Source: Comamonadaceae bacterium
Lineage (GTDB): Bacteria > Pseudomonadota > Gammaproteobacteria > Burkholderiales > Burkholderiaceae_C
NCBI GenBank assembly: GCA_027486755.1
Contig: JAIXOM010000041.1
Coordinates: 1-64,000 of the forward strand
DNA length: 64,000 bases
Reading direction: 5' to 3'
Part shown: in pieces, positions 45,545-53,882 of the stretch
How positions within the stretch are numbered: the first letter of the stretch is position 1
Layout of the letters: each line of letters starts with the position of its first letter
Notes under the pieces: generated by a model
The model's input: only the letters and a program-made list of their open reading frames with translations
What the model was told of the DNA's origin: nothing
Databases searched by the model: none
Position numbers and translations under genes: made by a program

Positions 45545-47029
45545 ATGCAAGATGGAACCCGCCTGGCCGCCGTAGACCTCGGCTCCAACAGCTTCAGGCT
45601 GGAAATCGGTCAGATCGATCACGGCCTCATCCGTCGTACCGACTACCTCAAAGAAACGGTGCGCCAGGGCGGCGAACTCGACGCCGAGCGCAACCTGACC
45701 GAGCAGGCCATGCAACGCGGCTGGGACTGCCTGGCGCGGTTTGCCGAACGCCTGTCGGGCTTCAAGCGCCAGCAAGTGCGAGCGGTGGCCACACAAACGC
45801 TGCGTGAGGCGCGTAACCGCGAAGAATTTCTGCAGCGGGCCCGCAAGATCCTGGGCTTTCCCATTGATGTGATTCCAGGCCGTGAGGAGGCCAGGCTGAT
45901 TTACCTGGGGGTGGCACAGCTGCTGCCCCACAGCGAGGAACGCCGCCTGGTGATTGATATTGGCGGACGCTCGACCGAGATGATCCTGGGCCAGCACCTG
46001 CAGGCCAATACGCTAGAGTCCTGGCGGGTCGGCAGCGTCAGCTGGTCAAGCAAGTATTTCCCCGAGGGTCAGTTCACTGCGCAGGCCTTTGAACGGGCCG
46101 AGGTAGCAGCAAAAGCCGTGCTCGAAGAGGCCCTGCCCGCCTTTGCCCGCCAGCACTGGGATGCCGCCTATGGCTCATCGGGCACCGTCAATGCCGTGGC
46201 CGACGCCTTGCAAGCCAGCGGCTGGACAGAAGGCGTGATCAGCCTGGAGGCTCTGGACTGGCTACACGACAAGCTGCTGCGCGCCCAAAGCACCGATCGT
46301 CTCAAAATCGAAGGGCTCAAGGATGACAGGCGCGCGGTGATCGGTGGCGGCGTTAGTGTGCTCAGAGCGATTTTCTCCCTGCTAGACATCACCGAAATGA
46401 AGCCCGCCGAAGGCGCGCTGCGGCACGGCGTCCTCTATGACCTGCTCGACCGCCAGGACGACCAGACCGATCTGCGGGTACGCACCGTCGAATACCTCAA
46501 GCGCAAGTACCGGGTCGATGCACGTCAGGCAGCCCGTGTCAGCCAAACAGCGCTGGCCCTGCTGGCACAGGCCCCGCCACCGCAGTCCGACCTGCCGCGC
46601 CTGCAACGCAAACTCGATTGGGCCGCGCAGCTGCATGAAATCGGCAGCCATGTTTCTCACCAGGAATACCACAAGCACGGTGCCTATCTGCTTGACCATG
46701 TCGATGCGCCTGGTTTTGCGCTGGAGGAGTTGCACCGCTTGAGCCAGTTGGTGCTCGGACACCGGGGCAAGCTGCGCAAGATGGAGCAGTGGTTTGCCGA
46801 CCCGGTGTTCATGCGCCAGCTGCTAGCTCTTCGCCTGGCCATCATCCTGTGCCATGCACACCGCGACCCTGAGCTAGAGAGCATTCACCTCAGCCAGGAT
46901 GACCATGCATTGCAGCTGTCCGTGTCGGCTCAATGGGCTGAACGCTTTCCGCAGTCCATGTACCTGTTGAGCGAGGAATGTCTGGCCTGGGACAAGACAC
47001 CCTGGCCCTGGGTACTGAGCCCCCGCTGA
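45545..47029 (+). CDS. ppx: Exopolyphosphatase
   Basis: Ppx hydrolyses terminal phosphates from polyphosphate, and family members may also act on pppGpp. The 494-residue product starts MQDGTRLAAVDLGSNSFRLEIG, the phosphate-binding loop of the ASKHA fold, then VIDIGGRSTEMILG and GSSGTVNAVAD, with a C-terminal HD-like helical half. The track start at 45446 and the ATG at 45485 are unlikely because the -10 box overlaps the latter. Divergent from pstS with Pho-box repeats in between, which suggests phosphate control. Confidence 0.93.
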   Translation: MQDGTRLAAVDLGSNSFRLEIGQIDHGLIRRTDYLKETVRQGGELDAERNLTEQAMQRGWDCLARFAERLSGFKRQQVRAVATQTLREARNREEFLQRARKILGFPIDVIPGREEARLIYLGVAQLLPHSEERRLVIDIGGRSTEMILGQHLQANTLESWRVGSVSWSSKYFPEGQFTAQAFERAEVAAKAVLEEALPAFARQHWDAAYGSSGTVNAVADALQASGWTEGVISLEALDWLHDKLLRAQSTDRLKIEGLKDDRRAVIGGGVSVLRAIFSLLDITEMKPAEGALRHGVLYDLLDRQDDQTDLRVRTVEYLKRKYRVDARQAARVSQTALALLAQAPPPQSDLPRLQRKLDWAAQLHEIGSHVSHQEYHKHGAYLLDHVDAPGFALEELHRLSQLVLGHRGKLRKMEQWFADPVFMRQLLALRLAIILCHAHRDPELESIHLSQDDHALQLSVSAQWAERFPQSMYLLSEECLAWDKTPWPWVLSPR

Positions 47030-47063
47030 GAACTTAGCTGGACTGCTATTGCCCGTTCGCAAG

Positions 47064-47090
47064 AAACGGTATAAACTGTTTATACCGTTT
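47064..47090. promoter_or_regulatory. 27-bp perfect palindrome, candidate operator
   Basis: Arms AAACGGTATAAAC and GTTTATACCGTTT are perfect reverse complements around a single T. The left arm includes TATAAA, a good -10 for the following gene, whose ribosome-binding site AAAAGGAG starts 2 nt after the palindrome. A repressor here would block transcription; autoregulation by the RHH-like product is plausible. Confidence 0.8.
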
Positions 47091-47105
47091 TAAAAGGAGC
47101 TCGCC

Positions 47106-47543
47106 ATGGCAACATCAACACGCGCAAAGACTGTCCCTAACACCGCTAGCGCCGCCAAGAAGGCCACATCCACTGCCCGCCCCACCGCCCGGCCCGCTGC
47201 TCGCCGCAAGCCCTCGGCGGTCGCCAAAAAACAAGCAAGCCCTGCCGCCAGCGCTGCAGCGCCTGCTGCTGCAAGCCCAGCGCCTGCGGCGTCAGCACAG
47301 GCGCCCGCCAAGGTCGATAAGGTCAAGAAACCCAAGCTGGTACGCGACAGCTTCACCATCCCCAAAGCTGAATACGGTGCCATTGACGCCCTCAAGCAAC
47401 GCAGCGTCCAAATGGGCTTGTCACCCAAGAAAAGTGAGTTGCTGCGTGCAGGTCTCATGCTGCTGGCCTCGCTCGATGACGCCGGTCTGAACAAAGCCTT
47501 GACGGCTGTGCCTGCGATCAAGACCGGACGCCCTAAGGCCTGA
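47106..47543 (+). CDS. Small protein with Ala/Lys/Pro-rich tail and ribbon-helix-helix-like C-terminal domain
   Basis: The 145-residue product has a ~75-residue N-terminal tail made mainly of Ala, Lys, Pro, Ser and Thr (KKATSTARPTARPAARRKPS and similar), resembling histone H1-like bacterial tails. The C-terminal part, KLVRDSFTIPKAEYGAIDAL then KQRSVQMGLSPKKSELLRAGL, has the pattern of a ribbon-helix-helix DNA-binding domain: a strand, helix, turn and helix. It ends in IKTGRPKA. I do not know a characterised homologue. It has a strong ribosome-binding site and lies between ppx and sixA-ppk1, so a role in polyphosphate or nucleoid organisation is possible. Confidence 0.85.
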   Translation: MATSTRAKTVPNTASAAKKATSTARPTARPAARRKPSAVAKKQASPAASAAAPAAASPAPAASAQAPAKVDKVKKPKLVRDSFTIPKAEYGAIDALKQRSVQMGLSPKKSELLRAGLMLLASLDDAGLNKALTAVPAIKTGRPKA

Positions 47544-47561
47544 GCGCCGGCAGCGCAAGGC

Positions 47562-48044
47562 TTAAAGCAAATCGGGCGACTGCACCGCCAACAGCACGGT
47601 CTGCCAGCGGCCCTCTCGCTCACGCGAGCGCAACCACCAGACCCCGCCCTTGCGCACCGACAGGTCGACCTGCGGCAAACCCAGCAGGCGGGCGGCGGTC
47701 TGACCGAGCGTGGGCTGGTGGCCCACTACCAGCACCGGGGTCTTGCTGTCAGGCCACTGGGCCGCCTCCAACAGGTCCTCAACGCTGTGGTCTGGGCCCA
47801 GCAACTCAGAGGTCTTGAACTTGCGCCCCAGGTTGAGCGCGGTTTGCTCGCAGCGCAGAGCCGGACTGACCAGGATACGAGTTGTTTCGCCCATCTGCTG
47901 GTCCAACCAAGCAGCCATGCGGGCAGCATGTTTTTGCCCGCGTCCCGTCAGGCTGCGCAGCAAATCGCGACGCATCATCTCGTGCCTGTCGTCAACGGGC
48001 TCCGCCTCCTGGGCATCGGCATGGCGCCACAAGATCAAATCCAT
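47562..48044 (-). CDS. sixA: Phosphohistidine phosphatase SixA family
   Basis: Histidine phosphatase that removes phosphate from phosphohistidine; in E. coli it acts on PTS-type proteins. The 160-residue product starts MDLILWRHADAQ with the RHG-type motif (RHA), has SPALRCEQTA with the second Arg, and the second catalytic His in VLVVGHQPTLGQ. A GTG at 48059 that overlaps the ppk1 stop (GTGA) is an alternative start. Directly downstream of ppk1, a common partnership in betaproteobacteria. Confidence 0.88.
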   Translation of the reverse strand: MDLILWRHADAQEAEPVDDRHEMMRRDLLRSLTGRGQKHAARMAAWLDQQMGETTRILVSPALRCEQTALNLGRKFKTSELLGPDHSVEDLLEAAQWPDSKTPVLVVGHQPTLGQTAARLLGLPQVDLSVRKGGVWWLRSREREGRWQTVLLAVQSPDLL

Positions 48045-48055
48045 GCCGGCCCCGC

Positions 48056-50167
48056 TCACACGTTCTTTTGCCCCGCGAGCGCATAGCGCGCCATCAGGGC
48101 AGACTGCGCGCTTTGCCGACGCTGGCGCGCCGCCGGCTTGGCATTCTGATAACTGCCATCGGCTTGCAACTGCCAGGCATCACGGCTGTCGTGAAGGTAG
48201 GCCACCAGACATTCGTCAATCAGGCGCTGAGCCATCACAGGGTCGGTGACCGGCCAGGCCAATTCGATGCGGCCAAACATATTGCGGTTCATCCAGTCGG
48301 CACTGGCCAGATACAGGGCCTGCTGCTCGCCGTCACTGAAGTAAAACACACGCGAATGTTCCAGGAAGCGACCAATCACCGATCGCACCCGAATGTTGTC
48401 AGTTTGCCCTGCTACCTGGGCTGGCAGCATGCAGGCACCCCGCACAATCAGATCAATCTGCACGCCATGCCGACCTGCATCGATCAAAGCCCGGATCAGC
48501 TTCTCATCGGTCAGCGCGTTCATCTTGGCCACAATCCGCGCGCTCTTGCCCTGGGAGGCGGACACGGCCAGAGCCGCAATTTTCTCCATCAGACTGGCAT
48601 GCAGGTCGTGCGGTGCCACCAACAAGCGCTTGAGCTTGGGCAGTCGACTCTGGCTGGCCAGGTGATAGAACACATGCTCCACATCCTGGGTCAGTACCGG
48701 GTCGGCTGACAGAAAGCTCACATCAGTGTAAAGCCTTGCGGTGCGGGGGTTGTAGTTGCCCGTGGACAGGTGCACATAGCGCTTGATAGACCGCCCTTCC
48801 CTGCGGGTCACCAGCAGCATCTTGGCATGGGTCTTCAAACCCAAAACCCCGTAAACCACCTGAGCGCCTATGGATTCGAGCATCTCGGCCCAGTTGATAT
48901 TGGCCTCTTCGTCAAAGCGGGCCTTGAGCTCGACCACCACCATGACTTCCTTGCCGCGCCGCACCGCCTCACGCAGCAGCTTCATCATTTCCGAATCGGC
49001 GCCCGTGCGGTAGATGGTCTGACGGATGGCGAGAACCTGCGGATCGTCAACCGCCTGGCGCAAGAAGTCGAGTACCCCATCAAAACTTTCGAAGGGCTGG
49101 TGTATGCAAACCTCACCCTGCTGAAGGCGCTCAAAAATATCCTGACCGGCCACCAACTGACGGGGGTAGCAGGCCTTGTAGGCCGGCCACAATAGACCGG
49201 GGTCGTCGACCAGGTCGATCAATTGCGTCAGGCGGTTGAGATTCACCGGGCCTTGCACCTGATACAAGGCCTGCGCTGGCAGCTCGAACTGCTGCAACAG
49301 AAAGTCAGACAAAAACTGTGAGCAGCCCGAGGACACCTCCAGCCGTACCGCCTCGCCGAAATGCCGATGTTCCAGCCCCGCCCTCAAGGCCGAACGCAAA
49401 TCGGCCACATCAGCTTCCTGCACCGCCAAGTCCGAATTTCGGGTGACCCGAAACTGCGAAAAATGCAAGACCTCCCGACCCGGAAACAACTCATGCAAAT
49501 GGGCCCGGATCACGCTTGAGAGCGAGACGAACAACCGGCCCTTGCGGTTGAGCTTTTCTGGCATGGCGATGATGCGGGGCAAAACGCGGGGCACCTTGAC
49601 GATGGCCACCTCATTGTGGCGCCCGAAGGCGTCCTTACCCTGCAGGCGCACAATGAAGTTGAGCGACTTGTTGGCCACCATCGGAAAGGGATGGGACGGG
49701 TCCAGGCTGACGGGCACCAGCAAGGGACGCACCTCGCGGCGGAAATAGGCTTGCACCCAACGCCGCTGCTCAGTGCTGCGATCGCCATGCGCCACAATGG
49801 AAAAGCCGGCATCCTGGAACTGGGGGGTCAGCACGTCGTTGTAGATGGCATATTGCCGCTCGACCAGGGCATGGGCTGTCGCCGATAGCTGCTCGAAGAC
49901 CCGGCCGTTGCTGGGGGCACCGCGCGCCGCATGCAGGTGCGGCGCCATCCGAACCTCGAAGAACTCATCGAGATTGGACGAGACGATGCACAAATAGCGC
50001 AGCCGCTCAAGCAGAGGCACATCCTCGCGGGTGACCATGGCCAACACCCGCTCATTGAAAGCCAATAGACTGCGGTCGCGGTCAAGCAGGGCCAAGGGAG
50101 CCTGCTCAGAATCTTGAGCCGGCTCAAGCACTACTGGGGAATCGTTGGGCGAGGATGCTGAGTTCAT
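48056..50167 (-). CDS. ppk1: Polyphosphate kinase 1
   Basis: Ppk1 polymerises the gamma-phosphate of ATP into polyphosphate and can run in reverse. The 703-residue product has the N-domain LAFNERVLAMVTRE, head domain, and the two HKD-like C-domains with the autophosphorylated His in GLKTHAKMLLVTRR and LSTGNYNPRTARLYTD. The ATG at 50167 (MNSASSPND), preceded by AAGGGACTT, is used; the track start eight codons earlier lacks a site. Operon with sixA. Confidence 0.96.
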   Translation of the reverse strand: MNSASSPNDSPVVLEPAQDSEQAPLALLDRDRSLLAFNERVLAMVTREDVPLLERLRYLCIVSSNLDEFFEVRMAPHLHAARGAPSNGRVFEQLSATAHALVERQYAIYNDVLTPQFQDAGFSIVAHGDRSTEQRRWVQAYFRREVRPLLVPVSLDPSHPFPMVANKSLNFIVRLQGKDAFGRHNEVAIVKVPRVLPRIIAMPEKLNRKGRLFVSLSSVIRAHLHELFPGREVLHFSQFRVTRNSDLAVQEADVADLRSALRAGLEHRHFGEAVRLEVSSGCSQFLSDFLLQQFELPAQALYQVQGPVNLNRLTQLIDLVDDPGLLWPAYKACYPRQLVAGQDIFERLQQGEVCIHQPFESFDGVLDFLRQAVDDPQVLAIRQTIYRTGADSEMMKLLREAVRRGKEVMVVVELKARFDEEANINWAEMLESIGAQVVYGVLGLKTHAKMLLVTRREGRSIKRYVHLSTGNYNPRTARLYTDVSFLSADPVLTQDVEHVFYHLASQSRLPKLKRLLVAPHDLHASLMEKIAALAVSASQGKSARIVAKMNALTDEKLIRALIDAGRHGVQIDLIVRGACMLPAQVAGQTDNIRVRSVIGRFLEHSRVFYFSDGEQQALYLASADWMNRNMFGRIELAWPVTDPVMAQRLIDECLVAYLHDSRDAWQLQADGSYQNAKPAARQRRQSAQSALMARYALAGQKNV

Positions 50168-50229
50168 AAGTCCCTTAAAAATTTGTAACATTGATAAGCA
50201 AAAGAACCTGACTGCCTAGTATGACTGCT

Positions 50230-51072
50230 TCATGATGCTGCCGCGGCAAAATGACGACGGTAGCGTGAAGGCAGGTCCTGAGTGCGCATCATCATAGGCA
50301 GGTCGGCGGCATTGAAATCCGGGTCCCAGGCCGGCGCGCCCAGCACCTTGGCCCCCAGCCGCAGATAGCCCCTGATCAGCGCCGGCGGCTCCACATCCTG
50401 GCTGTCGTCAAAACGGTGCACCGGTAGCGGCAAGCGCGGCAGCACCTGGCAGTCCAAGGGCGCCAGGGATGTGGCCCGAAGCTGCCGCCAGATGCTGGCT
50501 GCAGCCTGGCCTGCGGCCAGGCCCTGATGCTGCATCGGTATGCTGGCGCAACCTATCATCACATCGAGCTGATTGCGCAGCATAAACTGGGTCAGAGCGC
50601 CCCACAAGGCCAGAATCACCCCGCCATGCCTGTGCTCGGCATGCACGCAGCTGCGGCCCAGTTCCACCATGCGGCTGCGCAGATCGCGCAGCCGGGTCAG
50701 GTCAAACTCCAGGTCGGCGTAAAAGCTGCCCACCCGCGCGGCCTGCGCTGGAGTGAGCACCCGGTAAGTACCGATGACTGCGTCGCTGTCGCCGTCGCGC
50801 ACCAGCAGATGCTCGCAATAGTCATCGAACAGATCGATGTCATGGCCGGCCAGCGGGCCGCTCAGACGTGCGCCCATTTCATCGGCAAAAACCTGGTAGC
50901 GCAGACGCTGGGCCTGCCTAACCTCATCCAGATGGCGCGCCCAGCTGACCCTGATGCCGTGCGCAGCCAGCGGTACCAGGGCACCCTGCGCAAGGGCTGG
51001 GCGGTGCGCGGCCTGACTGGGGACGTGAATAGGAGACAGGGTTGAGGCGGGACTGAGCATTTCTTCCATCAT
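50230..51072 (-). CDS. GNAT-fold acyltransferase, OlsB/hemolysin-like family
   Basis: Predicted N-acyltransferase related to OlsB, which transfers acyl chains from acyl-ACP to ornithine in ornithine-lipid synthesis. The 280-residue product has LRYQVFADEMGARLSGPLAGHDIDLFDDYCEHLLV, AVIGTYRVLTP and ELGRSCVHAEHRHGGVILALWGAL, the core of that family (Acetyltransf_5). No olsA-like partner is beside it; the true substrate is uncertain. Its start overlaps the stop of a small upstream ORF by 4 nt. Confidence 0.75.
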   Translation of the reverse strand: MMEEMLSPASTLSPIHVPSQAAHRPALAQGALVPLAAHGIRVSWARHLDEVRQAQRLRYQVFADEMGARLSGPLAGHDIDLFDDYCEHLLVRDGDSDAVIGTYRVLTPAQAARVGSFYADLEFDLTRLRDLRSRMVELGRSCVHAEHRHGGVILALWGALTQFMLRNQLDVMIGCASIPMQHQGLAAGQAAASIWRQLRATSLAPLDCQVLPRLPLPVHRFDDSQDVEPPALIRGYLRLGAKVLGAPAWDPDFNAADLPMMMRTQDLPSRYRRHFAAAAS

Positions 51073-51323
51073 CGAGTTTGTAGAGAGGTGATGTTCGGTG
51101 GGGGCAAGGTCCCGCCGGTCAGCGCTTGCAAAGCCTTGAGCCCTTCACGCGAACTGCCGACGATGCGCAAGCCGCCTGGGGTGCTGGCCAGGTAAGTCGC
51201 GGTGCGCTGCAGGATCACCAGGCTGGCCTGTTTGAGGGAGCAAAGGGGTGCAGCTGCACCGATGCGCTCGCTCGCAGGCGACTCACTCGAGGCAGTCAAG
51301 AGTGGAGGTTGTTGTACATCCAT
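51069..51323 (-). CDS. Hypothetical small protein coupled to the acyltransferase gene
   Basis: An 84-codon ORF ends in the ATGA overlap with the acyltransferase start, which suggests translational coupling. N-terminus is Ser/Ala-rich; the middle ASLVILQRTATYLASTPGGL could form a helix. AGGCGG lies just before the ATG. I recognise no family, and chance is possible. Confidence 0.35.
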   Translation of the reverse strand: MDVQQPPLLTASSESPASERIGAAAPLCSLKQASLVILQRTATYLASTPGGLRIVGSSREGLKALQALTGGTLPPPNITSLQTR

Positions 51324-51458
51324 CCGCCTATTGTTCGATTCAGCAGCGACAGATGCATGTCAATTTAAAGGCATTTTTATGACAGGACCTTCCTCTATGC
51401 TCGGAGATCTAGCTGCACTGCTACGCTGAGTTTGTTCGTCTCCGCCCCTGACTCCTGC

Positions 51459-52670
51459 ATGCACACCTCCCCCCACCGCAACGTTATCCTGCTGGGACTG
51501 GCCCAGTTGCTGGCCTGGGGCTCGACCTACTACCTGCCGGCCATGCTGGCCCTGCCGATGGCGCGCGATCTCGGCTTAAGCAACGGCATGGTCTTCGCCG
51601 CTTTTTCCTGGGCTCTGATCGTATCGGCCCTGCTCGGCCCGGCTGCCGGCTGGGCATCGGACAAGTTCGGCGGGCGGGCGGTGCTGATGTTCGCCAGCGG
51701 CTTGCTGGCCGCGGCGCTGGCGCTGCTGTCGCAGGCGCAGGGCGCGCTGCAGCTGTTTGCCGCCTGGAGCCTGATCGGCGCTGGCATGGCCGCCGGCCTT
51801 TATGAGGGCGCGTTCGCGACTGCGGTGCAGTTTTATGGGCGCGATGCACGCGGGCCGATCACCGGCATCACGCTGCTTGGTGGTCTGGCCAGCACGGTGG
51901 CCTGGCCGGCATCGGCCTGGCTTGAGATCAATATGGGCTGGCGCGAGGCCTGTCTTGCATGGGCGGCGGTGCACCTGCTGATCAACCTGCCGCTGTACGG
52001 TTTTTTGCGTAAGCCTCAAGCACCGCAGACAGCCCCTGAATCAGTGGCACAGGAATCGGCAAGCGCGGCTCACAGCCCCGAGCGGTTCATCGAGCTGAAG
52101 CCGGAACTCAGCGCCGCTCAACAACAGCGGGCTGCCCTGCTGCTGGCCCTCATCTTTGCGCTGACCTGGTTCATCAGCACCGCCATGGCCGCTCATCTGC
52201 CCCGCTTGCTGCAGGTACAGGGCATAGACCTGGCCACAGCACTGCTGCTGGGCAGCCTGATAGGACCTGCCCAAGTGGCCGGCCGCCTGCTGGAGTACAC
52301 CGTGTTGCGGCATCAGCACCCGCTGCTATCGGCCCGACTGGCCGGTGCGATGCATCCCCTGGGCGCTGCATTGTTCATGCTCGCCGGCGCGCCGGCCGGC
52401 GCATTGTTCGCGCTGCTGCATGGCGTCGGCAACGGCGTGCTGACCATTGCCAAAGGGGTGTTGCCCCTGGTCCTTTTTGGCCCTCAGGGCTATGCCTTGC
52501 GCCAAGGCCTGTTGATGGTTCCGGCCCGGTTTGCGCAGGCGCTGGCACCGCTGGCTTTTGCCGTGGCCTTGGACCACTGGGGCGGCCAGGCCTTGTGGCT
52601 GAGTACGGCCCTGGGGCTGATCTGCCTAGGCGCTTTGCTGGCGCTGCCTGAACCCAGACCCAAAAGATGA
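51459..52670 (+). CDS. MFS transporter
   Basis: Major facilitator with about twelve hydrophobic segments and a central hydrophilic loop (residues ~190-220). The 403-residue product starts MHTSPHRNVILLGLAQLLAWGSTYYLPAML and has the MFS loop 2-3 motif GWASDKFGGRAVLM. No substrate can be assigned. I use the ATG at 51459; the track begins at a TTG nine codons earlier. Divergent from the acyltransferase pair. Confidence 0.85.
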   Translation: MHTSPHRNVILLGLAQLLAWGSTYYLPAMLALPMARDLGLSNGMVFAAFSWALIVSALLGPAAGWASDKFGGRAVLMFASGLLAAALALLSQAQGALQLFAAWSLIGAGMAAGLYEGAFATAVQFYGRDARGPITGITLLGGLASTVAWPASAWLEINMGWREACLAWAAVHLLINLPLYGFLRKPQAPQTAPESVAQESASAAHSPERFIELKPELSAAQQQRAALLLALIFALTWFISTAMAAHLPRLLQVQGIDLATALLLGSLIGPAQVAGRLLEYTVLRHQHPLLSARLAGAMHPLGAALFMLAGAPAGALFALLHGVGNGVLTIAKGVLPLVLFGPQGYALRQGLLMVPARFAQALAPLAFAVALDHWGGQALWLSTALGLICLGALLALPEPRPKR

Positions 52671-52759
52671 GCCTTCAGTCGAACGGAGTGCGCCCTCGGA
52701 CGAAAAACAGTCTGATTAGAAGGCCAAGCTCAGCACAGTGGATCCAGGCCAACAGCGGA

Positions 52760-53806
52760 TCAAGCGAGGACCGCCGCTTGCATGGCGGCCCGCGCCAGCT
52801 GCGACACCCGCCGCGGCGCTTCACCCTTGAGCCTGTGATCGCTCCAGACCTGTCGCCACCTGCGCGAGCCGGTCTGACCGTGGCGCAGGCCCAGCATGTG
52901 GCGGGCCACCATGGACCAGGGCACCCCATTTAGGGCCTGACGCTCCATGTACTCGACCATGGTGTCTTCAACTTCATCGCGGTTCAGGCCGGGGTCGGCA
53001 AGGCCAAAAAATTCAGCATCCCAAGACGCCAGCCACCAGGGCTGGTGGTAGGCCTGACGCCCGATCATCACCCCGTCCACCGACTGCAGCTGTGTGTGCA
53101 CCTGCTCGGCGCTGGTGAGCCCACCATTGATGGCGATGATCAGCGCCGGGAAATCATGCTTGAGCCTGTGCACCAGCTCGTGGCGCAGCGGCGGGATTTG
53201 ACGGTTCTCTTTGGGGCTCAGACCTTGCAACCAGGCATTGCGCGCGTGCACGATAAAGGTCTGACAGCCAGCCTCACTGACCTGCCCGACAAAGTCGCGC
53301 ACGAACGCATAACTCTCCACCCGGTCTATGCCAATGCGGTGCTTGACCGTCACCGGCAGACTCACCGCATCACGCATGGCCTTGACCCCATCGGCCACGG
53401 TGGCGGGCTCGGCCATCAGACAAGCCCCAAAAGCGCCGCGCTGCACCCGCTCGCTCGGGCAGCCGCAGTTCAGGTTGATCTCGTCATAGCCCCACTGCTC
53501 GCCCAGGCGGGCCGAACGCGCCAAATCGGCAGGTTCGCTCCCCCCCAACTGTAAGGCCAGCGGATGTTCCACCTCGTTGAAGTCCAGATGCCGGGGCACA
53601 TCGCCATGCAGCAGCACGCCGGTGGTCACCATTTCGGTGTAGAGCCGCGCACGCTTGGACAACAAGCGGTGCAGGTAGCGGCAATGCCGATCGGTCCAGT
53701 CCATCATGGGCGCCACGGACAGACGCCAGGGACTCGGGGGCTGAACAGTAGAAGATGAAGGCTGCACGGGGGATTGTTGAACTCTTAAGCTCCAATTGTC
53801 GGTCAT
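52760..53806 (-). CDS. dusA: tRNA-dihydrouridine(20/20a) synthase DusA
   Basis: FMN enzyme that reduces U20 and U20a in the tRNA D loop. The 348-residue product has SVAPMMDWTDRHCRY (FMN site), the active-site Cys in INLNCGCPSERVQ, VKHRIGID, and NGGLTSAEQVHT with phosphate-binding GVMIGRQAYHQPW. The N-terminal ~25 residues are a Ser/Gln/Pro extension before the conserved core, so a later start is possible. Follows arsJ in the same direction after 76 bp. Confidence 0.94.
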   Translation of the reverse strand: MTDNWSLRVQQSPVQPSSSTVQPPSPWRLSVAPMMDWTDRHCRYLHRLLSKRARLYTEMVTTGVLLHGDVPRHLDFNEVEHPLALQLGGSEPADLARSARLGEQWGYDEINLNCGCPSERVQRGAFGACLMAEPATVADGVKAMRDAVSLPVTVKHRIGIDRVESYAFVRDFVGQVSEAGCQTFIVHARNAWLQGLSPKENRQIPPLRHELVHRLKHDFPALIIAINGGLTSAEQVHTQLQSVDGVMIGRQAYHQPWWLASWDAEFFGLADPGLNRDEVEDTMVEYMERQALNGVPWSMVARHMLGLRHGQTGSRRWRQVWSDHRLKGEAPRRVSQLARAAMQAAVLA

Positions 53807-53882
53807 GCGGGATGCTGCGCCGCAGCGTCCTAGGCCTTAGGCTAAGACGCAGCCTGCTTGAACTGCGCATACGAAGCCCCTT

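Noticed and set aside
50168-50225. PhoB box upstream of ppk1 (CAGTCA repeated)
   Set aside because: The two CAGTCA copies are 13 bp apart, not 11, and the match to the GTCA core spacing fails.
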